Source: Capsicum annuum (lineage: Eukaryota > Streptophyta > Magnoliopsida > Solanales > Solanaceae). From it: a stretch of DNA of 64,000 nt. The notes under the pieces are model-generated. The model saw nothing but the letters and a program-made list of their open reading frames with translations, was not told where the DNA came from and made no database searches. Positions 12,054 to 25,179 of the stretch are shown here, piece by piece. The position numbers and the translations under genes are program-made. The stretch is taken from the NCBI RefSeq assembly GCF_002878395.1, contig NC_061119.1, positions 48,833,350-48,897,349 of the forward strand, given 5' to 3'. Positions within the stretch are counted from its first letter, which is position 1, and the number at the start of each line of letters is the position of its first letter.

Positions 12054-14275
12054 TATATTGACTAGTATTAATTTGCGGGATGGATTAGTTACTACAATGG
12101 ATACAAATTAGGGGATAAGACTCATATGGTTGGGTATGAGTCATATCTTGCACTCCTATAGGGGATAGTATTCAATCCTCTTGGTATTCTATTCTGCCAG
12201 GGATACTTATGGAAGGTACAAATCATATTCTTTGGATATGACTTGCTTGGATGAGTTGTATGCTAGAAAGTGCTGGCTCCAGGGGTTGAGGGTGGATACC
12301 ACTCCTATCGGAAGGGTATGACTCATATTGGTTAATTGTATGCCTATGATGGGATTTCTATGCAACTTAAGTAGGGGTATTCTGGATATTTCCCTACTTA
12401 CCCTAATAGGATCCCAGAATATCTAACCTATTTAGGAGGCGATTTACTTTATTATTTCTCTCTTAAACACTTAGAAACTACTCCTAAACAATCTGAAATC
12501 TTCTCAAAAGCTCTAGGGAAAGGAAGAGCTAGGGTTTTATCTTGAGGACAAATTTGAGGCTTGTTTTGGTGATTTCTTTCCTTCAATTCTTCGGTATAAG
12601 GCATGTCCTTTTCCCTCATTTTTAGTTCCAACTAAATCATGATTTTTCTATTGGTTTTCATGATTTCTTTATTGAATGCTGTTGGGTTTCCAAATATGAC
12701 TTAGGGGTTTTGTTTATAAATTGTTGGTTATGGTTTTCCATGGTTTTAATTATTCTTTTCTATGCATTAATTATTATTTTGGATGATTGGAATACATGTA
12801 ATGGTTATTGGTAATTGGAATTTGATTTTGTGTGTGCGTGTATATATATATATATATTATGCCCCTAATGTGTTTGACAAAATGCTTATAAAGATATGTT
12901 CATTGCATTAACACCTTTTAAATGGAACTCTTGCTTGTTTTAAAATTAGTAAAGGATTTATTCATGGTTCAAATGGTTTGGAAAGGTAAATGGAGAAATG
13001 GTTATTCTTGTGGGGTACGGATTCCCCTACGTAGATTTAATATAGTAATTGGAAAGGGAACTTAAGATCCCCTATACCTACATATGGTAGGCTATGGATA
13101 GTACTTGCAGGAATGGTTGGTATGATGATACCACCACTAAATGTGGCTGGTATGACGATACCACCACTAAATGTCCTTGGTTAATTTATGGTAAATAGAT
13201 TTCTTGGAAATAATTTTAATTTGGGAATTAAAGGGGAAGGTATAGCAAAGTCATGAAAGGTGGAGGTCCTGGGGGGACCAAAACTGGAAACTTATAATTG
13301 TCGGTATGAGGTTAGTTTTGGTGGAAAGTTTGCATAATGTTACAACTTATATTGGGGGATGTACTAGTCACCCTAATGGGATACTTCCCTGGTCATGCGG
13401 TTACACTCACTAGGGTTATTTCAACAGGGGAGGCAAAATCCATATCGCCCATGGGTGACATAGGATGGTAAACTTACACAACCCAGGAATGGTTTAAATA
13501 AATGCTAAATCGGTTCCCATTCCTGACACTTATATATGTATGGTTGTATGGATTATGGATGGTTTTTCTTGGTTTGTATAATTGGCATTATTTTATCCTT
13601 ATCCTGAGTTGATGCAAGAGATCACTTGCTAATCCATCTACAGGCGGCTGTGTGACCATGCTAAACAGGAACTATCTATTCTACTCTTCATGTCTAGTAT
13701 TTGGATTTCAGTATCAATATTGTGTTGAAGTGGTGAGCTTCCATCCTTTCGGAAGGTGGAATTTTATGTTATGGACATCTTTGGACATTTATATTTAATT
13801 AGGGATATTGGTTTTCACCATGGTTGGGGTCATGTACCAAATATTTTTACTCTTTTGGATTGAGGCTTTATGTTACTTTAGGGGGTTAGTATAGGTGGGA
13901 TTGGTATTGATGTCTGTCTTGGAATTGGAATAAGCAGGGAGGTTGGAATTATCAGACATCATTTCTCAATATTCCATTGTATTATATTTTGAGATTGATT
14001 TTCATATTATATTTTGGTATTCTATTTAGTTATGGCCTATGGTTTTGCTTGGTATGGTTGGATGGTTGGTTTGGTACAATTGGACTCGATTGGGTTGGTC
14101 ATGGTTGTGACCCTATCTCAGAGTTTTCATGAGAGCATTTCCTCTCTTTTATTATATGCTCAAAATTCAGCACATTAAATGCTGGATAAGGCAGTTGGAT
14201 CAGGTAACAGGGGTCCTCGATCCTAGTTGGACTTGGAATGCCCATTATGTTTAGGCCCTAGTTTTGGTCATGATA
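12054..14275 (+). repeat. Element B 5' LTR, second piece
   Basis: Continuation of B's 5' LTR after element A, collinear with 39006-40917. A stretch of about 300 bases near 12570-12870, including a short TG/TA microsatellite at 12830-12858, is missing from the 3' LTR, where a short unrelated filler lies near 39510-39550. The LTR end near 14275 is set by alignment and by the PBS that follows. Confidence 0.8.
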
Positions 14276-14278
14276 TGT

Positions 14279-14290
14279 TGGTATTAGATC
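14279..14290 (+). other. Element B primer-binding site
   Basis: TGGTATTAGATC, a decayed form of the initiator-Met type PBS (two differences from TGGTATCAGAGC), lies 3 bases after the LTR end. Confidence 0.7.
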
Positions 14291-14489
14291 TTTTGGTTCA
14301 TGGTCAACTGGGAATTCCACAAATACGTGTTGAGTAGAGTCTCTTTTAGGGGTGTGAAGTGCGCCACACTCATAAGAGAGAGAATGCAATACATTTAGGA
14401 ATGTTTCACTTTCTTGGTATTCTATTTTCAAGATTGGAATCTAAAGTTTGGAAATGTTGTCTTATATTTATTTTTTTATCTTTTAGATC

Positions 14490-15657
14490 ATGCCTTGTAG
14501 ATCTGAAAAAAAAGAAATTCTTCTATCCTATCTAGGTATGATGCTGAAGGGGTACATCCTACGAAGGAGTACATTTTTGGTCTCAGGTTCTATTCTAGAT
14601 GGTACTGGAGTTTCTCCTAATTCTACTAGTTCTTCTCAAGCCCCTGAGGTCAAAGTGTCGAATGCTTAATTTCATCAATCTATTAATGTTATTACTTAGT
14701 TGGTTGCTGCTCAGGCTAAGTGGGATGTATCAGGTGGGTTGACTGCTAAGGCCAGAAGGGTTAGCCAATTTATGAAGATGGTTTCTCCTACTATTACTAG
14801 AGTGAAGGTGGAGGTGGATCCACAGGGCTTCTTGGATGGAATGGAGAAGATATTTTGAGTGATACAGGATACCAATGTGGAGAGGGAAAATTTTGTAGCT
14901 TATCTGCTCAAAGATATTACTTATCAGTGCTATGATAGGTAGGACACATATAGGGGTGATGTGGAAGAATCCAAATTATTGGAGGCCTTATCTAATGCCT
15001 TCTTGGTTTATTTCTTCCCTAAAAAGCTGAGAGATAGAGGAGTTTGTGAATCTTAAGAGGGGAGAATGACTATCAAGGAATATGCGTTGAAATTCCATCA
15101 TCTGTCAAGATAAGCTCTTGACTTGGTGGCTGATATGAGAATAAGAATGAGGTAGTTTTCTACTGGGTTTAAGAGAGATTTTATTTTAAAGAGCAAGACT
15201 GCTTTACTCTTTAAGGATATGGATATTTCTTGGTTGACTATCCATATGCATCAAATGGAGAGTGGGAAAAGGAGACAGGTAAAATTTATGGATAAGCAAG
15301 AAAAGAGGAGCAGGTTTTTAGATAAGGAAGGTCCGCAGTCCTAGGTTTGTCGGGATGGCAAAAAGTGGCAAAAGAAGAATTAGGGAACTCGAGTTCTATC
15401 TCAATTGCCAGTGTCCCTTACTCGAAGCAATCGTGAGATAAACGTCATTAGGTTGCTAAAAATTTCTAGGCACTAGATACTCAATATTAGGTGAGCAGAA
15501 GTTAGTTAGTTTTTTCTTTCCCTCCTTGTAGGTTTTGTGGTCAACCCAATTAGGGTTATTATAAACAAGGGAGGGACAAGTGTTTCAAGTGCGGCCTACA
15601 AGGTCATCAAATTAGGGATTATCTGGTTAATAAGGTTGCTACAGGGGCGAATAAGGT
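14490..15657 (+). pseudogene. gag: Element B gag remnant
   Basis: Gag of the host element, starting at the ATG at 14490 (MPCRSEKK). It has several stops and frame changes. A capsid-like core is readable around 14780-15260. Two Cys-rich boxes lie near 15528-15630: the first reads P-C-R-F-C-G-Q-P, and the second, C-F-K-C-G-L-Q-G-H-Q-I-R-D-Y, is a CCHC zinc knuckle whose last Cys is now Tyr. Nucleic-acid packaging by this knuckle would be lost. The end is placed just before the protease region and is approximate. Confidence 0.75.
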
Positions 15658-18600
15658 TCTAGTGGTGTCATCTTCTACTCATACACCTGGTGGTATTGCA
15701 TCGGCTTCTGTTACTGCTCCTAGTTCTAGTGTTGGTCAAAATAGTTTGTATGCATTGGCATCATGGCAGGAATTCGAGGCAATATCTGATATCATTATTG
15801 GTACATTACAGCTCTTTACCTGTGATGTATCTTGTTTTATTGATCTGGGGTCCGTTATTTATTATGTGAATCCTGATGTATCTATATCTTTTTGTTGTGA
15901 TCCCAAAGTGATTTCATTTTTTTTTTATTTTTACCCTAGCAGGATACTTGATTATTGATAAAAGGGTCTATAGGGGATGTGTGGTATTTGTTGGAAACAA
16001 GAAGACCTTGGTGGATCTATTTGAGTTAGGGATGGTGGATTTTTATATCATATTAGGTATGGAATGGTTACACTCCTGTTACACATCCTTAGATTGTCGT
16101 AACTGAAAGGTTATCTTTAATTTTCCTAAGAACAAGTTATGGAATGAGAGTGTGGTTCTTTAGCTCCTTGGGGAAGGTTTATTTCTTATCTTAGAGCCTA
16201 GATCTTAATCTCCAAGAGGTGTCTTTATCACTTGGTCTGGGTTAATGGTTCTAACTCGGAAAGTCCTTCTTAACAGTCAATTTTTATAGTTAATGAGTTT
16301 CTAGAGGTCGTTCCAGATAGTCTTCATGGTGTTTCTCTGGATATGAAAATAGAGTATGGCATTGATTTACTTACGGACACTCATCCAATATCTATTCCTC
16401 CTTATAGAATGGCTCTGACTGAGTTGAGAAACTCAAGGAGCAACTTAAGAATTATCTGGATAAGGGGTTTATTTGTCCTAGCATTTCTCCATGGGGTGCA
16501 CCGGTGTAGTTCATGCATAAGAAGGATGGTTTCCATCGAATGTTCATTGAATATAGGTAGTTGAATAAGGTAACAATCAAGAATAAGTATCCTCTCCCGA
16601 GGATAAATAATTTGTTTGACCAGTTGTAAGGTGCCAAGTTCTTTTCTAAGATAGATATCTGTTTTGGGTACCATCAACTTAAGATTAGGAAGGAAGATAT
16701 CCCTAGGATGGCTTTTCGTACTCAGTTTAGGCATTTTAAGTTCTTGGTAATGTCATTTGGATTGACCATTTCCCCAATGACATTTATGGATCTAATGAAC
16801 AGATTCTTTAGAAAGTATTTAGATCTCTTTGTCATTGTGTTTATTGATGACATTCTGGTTTATTCAAAGAGTGTGGTAGATTATGATAATCATCTTTGTG
16901 TGGTGTTGCATAAATTAAAGGAATAGAATTTGTATGCCAAGTTCTCTAAGTGTGAGTTTTGGTTGAATGCCTTGACTTTCTTGGGTCATGTTATTTTTAA
17001 TAAGGGGATAATGGTTGGTCCTCCAAAGATTATTCTGGTGAAAAGGTGGCCTAGGCCTATAACTCCATCTGATATCCGAAGTTTCTTGGGTTTAGCTGGG
17101 TATTATAGGCAGTTCCTAGAAAGCCACTCATCGATAGTAGATCTTTTAGCTAAGTTGACTTAGAAAAAGACTAAGTTTTCTTTGTCGGCTTCTTGTAAGG
17201 GGAGTTTTGATAAGTTAAGGGATGAGTTAACTTTGACTCCAATTCTGACTTTGCCGTAATACAATGATTGGTTTATGGTTTGTTATGATGCATCTCGAGT
17301 AGGGCTTGGTTGTGTCTTGATGAAGCATAGGAAGGTTATTGCTTATGCTTCCTGGAAGCTAAAGGTGCATGAGAGGAATTATCCTACTCATGATTTAAAG
17401 CTGTTGGCAATTTTTTTTTCTTTGAAATTATGGCGGCATTATCTATATTTAGATCATAAGAGTCTGCATATGTGTTCACACAGAAAGAGCTTAATCTCAG
17501 GTAAAGAAAATGGCTTGAGATTCTCAAGGCTAACATAGTTGGTAATTCTCTTAACGGGTTGTCTATTAGGATTATGGTTCATGTGGAGGAAGGAAAGTGG
17601 GAATTAATGAAGGATATTCACTGTTTGGCCAGTCTTGAAGTTCGTCTCTTTTACTTTAAGGACGGTGGTGTGAAGGTGAAAGAAGTAGTTCAATCGTATC
17701 TTGGTGTAAAGATTAAGAAGAAACAATTACTTGATCCTATCTTGATGAAAATCAAGAGGGATGTTGGCAGGAAAAAGGTAACGGTGTTTGAGATCAATGG
17801 TAATGGTACTTCGTGGTACCAAGGGAGGTTGTATGTTCCTGATGCCATTAGTTTGTGACAAAGGTTTTTGGCTGAGGCGCATGAGTCACACTATGTTGTT
17901 TATCTCTAAACGACAAATATGTATCATGATCTCAAGAAGATCAATTGGTGGAATAGTATGAAAGGGAATATTGTTGACTTTGTGGCCAAATGCATGGTGT
18001 GTTAATAGGTTAAGGTTGAGCACATAAGGCCAGGTGGATTGCATTAAGAAATTGAGTTTCCCGAATGGAAGTGGAGGTAATCAATATGGATTTAGTTACT
18101 AGTCTTCCTCGATCTCGGAACTAATTTGATTCAAATTGGGTTATTTTGGATAGGATAATGAAGTCTACTCACTTTTTTCCATTGAGGACTACCTTTTCTA
18201 TAGAGGATTATGTGAAGCTGTATCTTCAAGAGATTGTGAAGCTGCATGGGGTACCTATCTCAATTATTTATAATGGTGGTACGCATTTTACATCTCATTT
18301 TTTGCAATTTTTCTAGCGAGGGTGGGAACTAAAGCTTTTCTGAGTACTGCTTTTCATCGGCAGTTGGATGGGCAAGTAGAAAGAACTATTAAGACATTAG
18401 AGGATGTGCTTTGGTCCTGTGTGATTAACTATGGTGGTAAATGGGTTGAGTATCTTCCTTTGGTGGAGTTTGCTTACAACAATAGCTATTATTCTAGTAT
18501 TGGTATGGCCCCTTTCGAGGCATTGTACGATAAGAGGTGTAGATCTCCTATTGGTTGGTTTGAGCTTGGTGAGGATGACATGTTTGGTCCTAATCTGTTG

Positions 18601-18925
18601 CCAAAAGTAGTACATGGATGTTAGGCATTTAGAGTTAGGGTTTGAGTTTTGGGATAAGGTGTCTCCCATGAAGGGAGTAGTGTGGTTTGATAAGAAGGAG
18701 AAGCTTAGTCCCTAATTTATTGGTCCTTTGGTAGGATTGGGTATCTCAGATTCTCTATCTTATGAAGAGGTCCCGATTAAGATTTTTATAGGCAGGTTTG
18801 TCGGTTTTGGATCAAGGATGTGGCTTCTATTAAGGTTCTGTAGAGAAACCATAATATGGAAAAGGCTACATGGGAAGTGGAGAAGGATTTGAAGTCTAAA
18901 TATCCGCTCTCGTTTTTTTCTCCCG
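15658..18925 (+). pseudogene. pol: Element B pol: protease, RT, RNase H, integrase, chromodomain-like tail (broken)
   Basis: Protease is near 15835, with DLGS in place of D-P/S-G-S. RT spans about 16343-17163, with the block SFGLTIS and the catalytic FIDD at 16840-16851. RNase H is about 17220-17560 ([19 protein letters not shown]). Integrase is about 17860-18600, including FHRQLDGQVERTIKTL with the catalytic Glu, and NNSYYSSIGMAPFEALY. The last readable part near 18820-18905 resembles a chromodomain-like tail (KATWEVEKDLKSKYP in one frame). Many stops (for example 16558, 16924, 17161, 17536 and 18622) and frame changes make it a pseudogene. Its sequence is clearly diverged from A and C, so B belongs to a different lineage of the same group. 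Confidence 0.82.
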
Positions 18926-19043
18926 GGTTCATGCAGAAGGTATTTGTTCTTGAACACATCTTTATTTCCTGAGTTTGACAAAGGAAAGATTAATATCTTT
19001 GTCCTTTGTTTTCGTACTTTGATGAGGATTAGGAATATGTTTG

Positions 19044-22000
19044 TGTAATACCCCACATTTTTGGGCTAATCTATGAACTGTTGTTCTTATGTGTATAACC
19101 TAGAATCCAAGTTATTCCTATGTGAATATAAGTTTCATGATCTTTATCCTAGTGTGTGAAGTGCCCTTGAGGTTAAAAATGTTCATACGAATCACTTAGA
19201 TCCAAGTTAAGCTAAGATCATTTAATTCGTCCAAAATTTGATATTCGATTCTACAAGGGTCTACTTTAAACATGTATAACTTTTGTTACACTTGGAATTT
19301 TTCAGATCAAGACCTATCAAATTGTAGATAATGGAATTATATTTCCAACGATACAAATTTTTCCAAAATTCGATACCCGAATGAAAAGTTACAACTATTT
19401 TCGTGAGAGGCAGTAAGCCAAGGTGATATGCCCGCGCCGCCCAGGTTATTGCACCGGAATAGGCGGCGCGCTGCTGGCTCTACTCGCCCGGGCTAAAGAA
19501 GGTAGAGCCTTGACCATTCCCTAGCTATTTTAAAATCCTTAAGGATCAAGGGGCACTTTGGTCCTTTGCCCTCAACCCCAAACGTCCAATGGACGATTTA
19601 TAACACCCCAAAGGGCATTATTTGCCCACTTTTCATCATCAAAACTCACGTAAACCCTCCTCTTTTTCCACCATGAACAAAGTTCAACTTTTGTCTCATG
19701 AACACAAGGTTTTAAGTTTTGAATTCAATATTTCTTCAAGAATCCAAGGGTTAAAGTTTCCTAGTTCAATAAACCTTCAAGAAAAATCATGAATGGAGTT
19801 TCTTTCACAAGTTCATCACTTAAGTTCTAAGATTCAAGCTTTCCTCACAATTCAAGAAAATTAAGGTATGTGAGAGTTCATCCATGGGTCGTCTTTAACC
19901 CATGGAGCCCAAAACCCAAATTTCAAGTTTAAATTCATAATCTTTACATGTTCCCATGAATTTTGCTTATAAATATTCATGAATCTCAAGACTATATCAT
20001 GTTTCCATGAAATTATTAGTGATATTAAACCTTACTTGTTTGAAAGGTATTAGTTGCTAAATTTAAACCCTAATTGGTGATTTGAGAGGTGAAATCATGC
20101 TATTACTACTATTTTTAACTATTCCCATGCTTTGCCTAGACCATGAATTACAAGTGTTTGATGAAATGCCTACAAGAATGATTTTGAACAAAGGCTTACA
20201 TATCATGTCCTTAGAGTTTTAGTTCGATTCCATGTGGATCCTATATTCAAGATAATTAGAAATATTTCCATGTTTTAAATTTATGCTTTCCACATGTTTG
20301 ATCCTTACATGTTGTGATGAAATACCCATGTCCTATTTCAATCGAATTTCATGTAATTTCCCCCAATTCACGATTTTAGTTATGAAACCATGCTATGCTC
20401 TCATGTTTAAGATATTCCCACATCCAAGTTCATGATCCCCATGTTTGGTGAATTTTCCCATATTAAAGTATTAATTTTCATGAGCTTGATAGGATGCCCA
20501 TGTGAATTGAATAGGGTAATCATGACATGTTACTATGTGTTCTCATTCATGTACAAGTCCATAACCTCCAAGTGTTTGATAAAATGTCTTAGTGAATGAG
20601 TTGTTAACAATTAACTATGGCTATGCTTATCAAAATCATGTTATGCTTTGCTTTTCATGCTATCGATTCTTGGGGGTATTCAATACCTGAAAATCTAGCT
20701 GCTTACCTAGAGCTATAGTAGTTACAGAATAGTCTCAGTTCAGAACTCAGTGAACTCTGTCAGTTAATAGAACTCAGTAGTGTTTTGTCAGTCAACGGGA
20801 CCCAGTAAACTTAGTTCAGTTTAGTTAGACAACGCAATTAGTAACAGTTCAGTCAAGCCTAGTACCGTCTAGAAATCAGTAAATGTCTATTCAGTTGGGA
20901 GTAGGAATCAGCACCGAGAGAACCTAGGGATAGGGGAAATCCTGCCAGCAGAAGGTTTGATCCTTTGTAGCAATCCCTGCATTACAAAACTACGTAGCTA
21001 TCGTAGTTTGAGATATCTTCCTGCTAGACTAGGGTTGATATATATCATCTGAGTTTTCCTGCTAGCGAGGGTTGAAGAAATATCTTCCTATCAGAGCGAG
21101 TTAACTCACAACTTTGTCTTTACCCGTGGCATGATACAGACACCCTTCCAATTGGGATTATAGGTTGGACCCCAATCCATTTAGAGAGGGGAATGTTGGT
21201 TAGATAATTACTTCCCACAGTTTTAGTTTCAGACATCAGTATAGAACTCAGTTCAGTTCTATACAATCAGGACTATCATAAACTATCACCCAGTTATCAG
21301 TAATACAATTATCAGTAAACTCAGTTATCGATTACTCAGTTATCAAAATTCAATACTCAGTACTTTAGTTACAGTCTTAATTAATCTTAGCTACAGTCTC
21401 AGTTACAGTTTCAGTTACCATTTTAGTTATAGTCTCAGTCACAGTCTCAGTCTAGTAATCAGACCAGTAGCTCAGTTCAATTTTAGGTTTGCTTGACCAT
21501 AGCATACATTTATCAGTTATTCAGTTATCAGTATTCTAGTACCTCTATTTAAAGACTATTTCAGTATCAGGTTATATGCTTGGTCTTGCATTCTCAGATA
21601 AAATAGTTTACACGAATTGATGCTCAGTTATCTCATGTTACTCAGTCAGTCCATTCTTCATATGCATAATACTCTACAGTTTCAGTCGAGTTATTCAAAC
21701 TAAGATCAGCTCAGTCTTACATAACCAGAATTCAGCTATCAGTTATTCAATTAATTAGATAAGTTAGTATATTATGCATTCATGCTCTGTGTGATTGTAT
21801 ATTCAAATCCTCAATTTTTTCCAGTCTCCATCAAGTAGTTTCAAACACAATATTCATACAATATCCATTGTTTTATTATGTCCCAACTTCAGTTATTCTG
21901 ATATCATTTAAGTAAAGTGTACAGAAACTAAGTGTAAATATTTACCATCTTATCAAAAAATGTTTGACACTCATGCTTTAAGGTATTTTAGTTTTTAGTT

Positions 22001-22444
22001 TATTCCAACCTATTGGTGAGTCTACTTAAATATAGCACGCATGTGTTATGATTACGTATGAAATCAGTTTTACTTATTGCATTCACCCCTGCATACTCAG
22101 CACATTCCAGAAGTACTAATCCACATTTACGTTTGTGTGGCTACATTCTTTCATAATGTAGGTACTGATTATAGCCCGCACATCACGATTAGACAGTTGC
22201 AAATTCCAGCCAGCAGGTGTTGAGTTCTCCTACTTTAGGAACTCTAGACAGTTTTAGTTCATGTAAAGTTTATTTATTTTCATGTGTATTGATTAGTGGT
22301 AGTTGGAGGCATTTCCCAACAATCTATAGTCAGTATAGTAAAGGGTTAATAGATCTCAGTCAGAGGAAGTTGTGTAATTTAAGTTTCATCCTTCAGATTT
22401 ATCAGATTGTAAAGCTTTATCAGTATTGTATCTATTTTAGATTT
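19044..22444 (+). repeat. Solo LTR D, first piece (family shared with element D')
   Basis: An LTR starting TGTAATACCCC with TSD gtttg (19039-19043 and 38807-38811). It has no gag or pol of its own, so it is a solo LTR left by recombination between two LTRs. It resembles the LTR of D' (59500-62660). It is interrupted at 22444 by element C (TSD gattt) and its last 154 bases are at 38653-38806. It contains a GC-rich block at 19420-19490 and a region rich in CAGTTA/TCAGTA words at 20700-21560. No genes are seen. Confidence 0.88.
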
Positions 22445-24956
22445 TGAAATACCCCGTATTTCTCAAGCTTAACTTAACTCTAAGTCCATGAGTTATCTAA
22501 TATAAAAGTTTTGAAATACTCAGTATTTTTCAATTTAGATCTTGCCATTGTGTAGGAAATTAAATTAGCTTTCCAATTATATAAAATTCGCCTAATTTCG
22601 ATAACCGGGTAAGAAGTTATGGCTATTTTAACTTTTAGTCATTAAACACCGTCATTTAGGACAATAGCTTATCATGGAGTATGTCAAAATGGTAATTGTC
22701 AGTTTCCAGTGAGGTACCGTGATACCGGTGCATCGCGCCAAAGCTTATTTTCACATTTGTCAATTTTCAATGTACCAATGCAATCCCACCGCATCGCGAT
22801 TAACTTCTAGGTCGCATCCAAAGTGGCAACGCGATACCACCGCATCGTGCCATCGTGCATTTTCCCATTTGTCAATTTCTAGAGACACGGTACGATAGCA
22901 CTGCGTCACACTAGGGATAAAAATTAGGATTTTTTAGTTAATTTTGAGATTTAATTTCCTAGGTCTTTAGGGTTTTTTTCCCTCATTCCAGTCAGCTTAA
23001 CCATGGGATAAAAGCCCTAAGTAGCCTATTATCTTATTATTTGCTCACTTATCTCAAGAAAGAAAGCATTCTCTCCTAAGATACAAAATCTTAGCTTTAA
23101 GAAATCAAGAGCAAACTCAAAAATATCCTCAAGCACTTTCAAGAACTAATAACCCAAGGTATGTTAGGTGTTCATCGATGGGTTCCTTTCACCCGTTGAG
23201 TCCACACATCCATTTTCAAACTACAAGATTGTTCAATCATGAACTTCCATGCTTGAATTGAATCAAATTCATGTTCATGTTATTGTTGAGTTTTAATCTA
23301 TAATTTAAATTACAAGTTCCAAAAATTGATCCTTGTATCTGTTGATTTACATGATATTCATGATAAACCCTTCAAATTGCAAGATGATTATTGTATCCAT
23401 GTTAGTCCCATATGTTTATGATTCACTGAACCAAGTATGCTTCCCATGTGTTTGATAAAATGCCTATGTGAATGAAATAGTTCTATTATAACATGATAGC
23501 ATGTATTCTCCATTCATGTATGAGTAAATGAATTACAAGTGTTTGCTAAAATGTCTCAATGAGTGGATTGTGATCAAGTAGCCATTATTATATTTTTAAG
23601 ATTATGCTATGCTTTACTTTTCATGCTATCGAGTCCTGAGGGTATTTAATACTCGATAATTTAGCTGTTTTCCTAGAGCCAGCATTAGTTACAAAATAGT
23701 ATTAGTTATGTCACGATCAGTAGTACTATCAGTTAGTTACAGAAGCCAGTAGAAGTCATTCAGTTATAAAACTTAGGAAAACTCTGTAATCTCAGTATCA
23801 GTCCAATGTTGTTCATATACTCAGTTCAGTGTCTTTTAGTTGGGAGTAGGATTTCACACCGAGTGAATCTAAGGATGGGGGCTCACCTGCAAGTGGAGGG
23901 TGTGATCCTTAGAAGCAATCCTTGCATTCCAGAACTACGTAGCCGGCATAGGTTAAGGCATCAAACCTGCCAGTTGAGGATTGATAAGGTGTTTTAACCT
24001 GCCAGATGACGGTTCCACCATTCTCGTTAGAGTACCTACTAGATAAGGGTAACTCTCATCTTCTCTTTACACGTGGTACGGTACTGACACCCTTCCAATT
24101 GGGGTTATAGATTGGACCCCAACTCAGTTATCTTATCTTATTTGGGGCATGTCAGTTAGATGATTACCTCCCATAATTTTAGTCTTAGTCTTCATAATTG
24201 AATTCAGTTCAATTCTACTGAATCAGGACTATCAGATATAGTCAATCAGTATCATTAATCATAGATTATTAGTTACTCAGTATCAGAACTCAGTACTTAG
24301 CTTTAGAAAAGCTTAGTTAGAGTATTTATCCATGTTCAGTATTACGTACTCAGTATTTATATCTGTTTTAGATTATCCATGTACTCTCATGTTCAGTTAC
24401 TCTATATCATTCAGTCAGTTGTTGTTCATGCATATGAACCCTTGCATTCATCCTTACTCCATCTCGCATACCAGTACATTCTACGTACTGACGCACACCC
24501 TTTCTTTGCACTATGATGTCTTTTATCATAGGTTTGGACGTTCAGGTTTCTGATCACGCATCGACATACTCAAATTCAGCCAGTAGTGTCAGACTTAGTA
24601 ATGAGTCCTGATCTATCAAGGATATTTTTTTATTTTAGTTTTTCAGTAGATGCAGTATTTTAGTAAATGGAGTTAGTTAGGGAATTATCCCATCAAGTCC
24701 ATTTTCAGAAAGTTCAGATTTGAGGCTTTTCAGGCTAGTTTTTAGTCAGTATTTAGTTTTACAGATATTATCATAACTGTTATATTTTATTAGTATTTTA
24801 GATGTTTTGAACCTTATGGCATTTCAGCCTATTATTCCATATTTATTATAGTATATTAGTCATTGCTCATAGCAGATATCAGTCATTGGTTAGCTTATGG
24901 TTCTTCGAGATTATAAGCACTGTGTAGCGTTCGAGGTACAGACTCAGGGCGTTACA
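22445..24956 (+). repeat. Element C 5' LTR
   Basis: 2512 bases. It contains several copies of a GATACC..GCATCGCG-type motif at 22713-22910, a CAGT-rich stretch, and the end TTACA. It pairs with the three pieces of the 3' LTR. Confidence 0.9.
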
Positions 24957-24960
24957 AACT

Positions 24961-24972
24961 TTGTATTAGAGA
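24961..24972 (+). other. Element C primer-binding site (mutated)
   Basis: TTGTATTAGAGA at the same offset from the LTR end as the PBS of element A. It is a decayed initiator-Met type PBS. Confidence 0.7.
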
Positions 24973-25179
24973 CTAAGATTCAACAAAGTCCTAGGACATA
25001 TAAAAGCCGCATCGCATAGAGTCTTGTGCATAGGTGTGTAGCTCGCCACACTTATAGACAAGAGGCTATAAGATGTTTTAGGAACAATTTCCCTTCTTTC
25101 AATATTCATGTTGTGCGAGGGAGCATAAGTTCACGTTAAACTCTCAGTCTAATCCATTTCTTTCTTTCATCTATAGAAC

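Noticed and set aside
16402..16734. Minus-strand ORF of 110 codons
   Set aside because: It is the antisense of the element B reverse transcriptase region and matches no family.
20700..21560. Possible CRISPR-like or clean tandem repeat
   Set aside because: The repeated words are short and irregular, with no constant spacer length, and lie inside a plant LTR.
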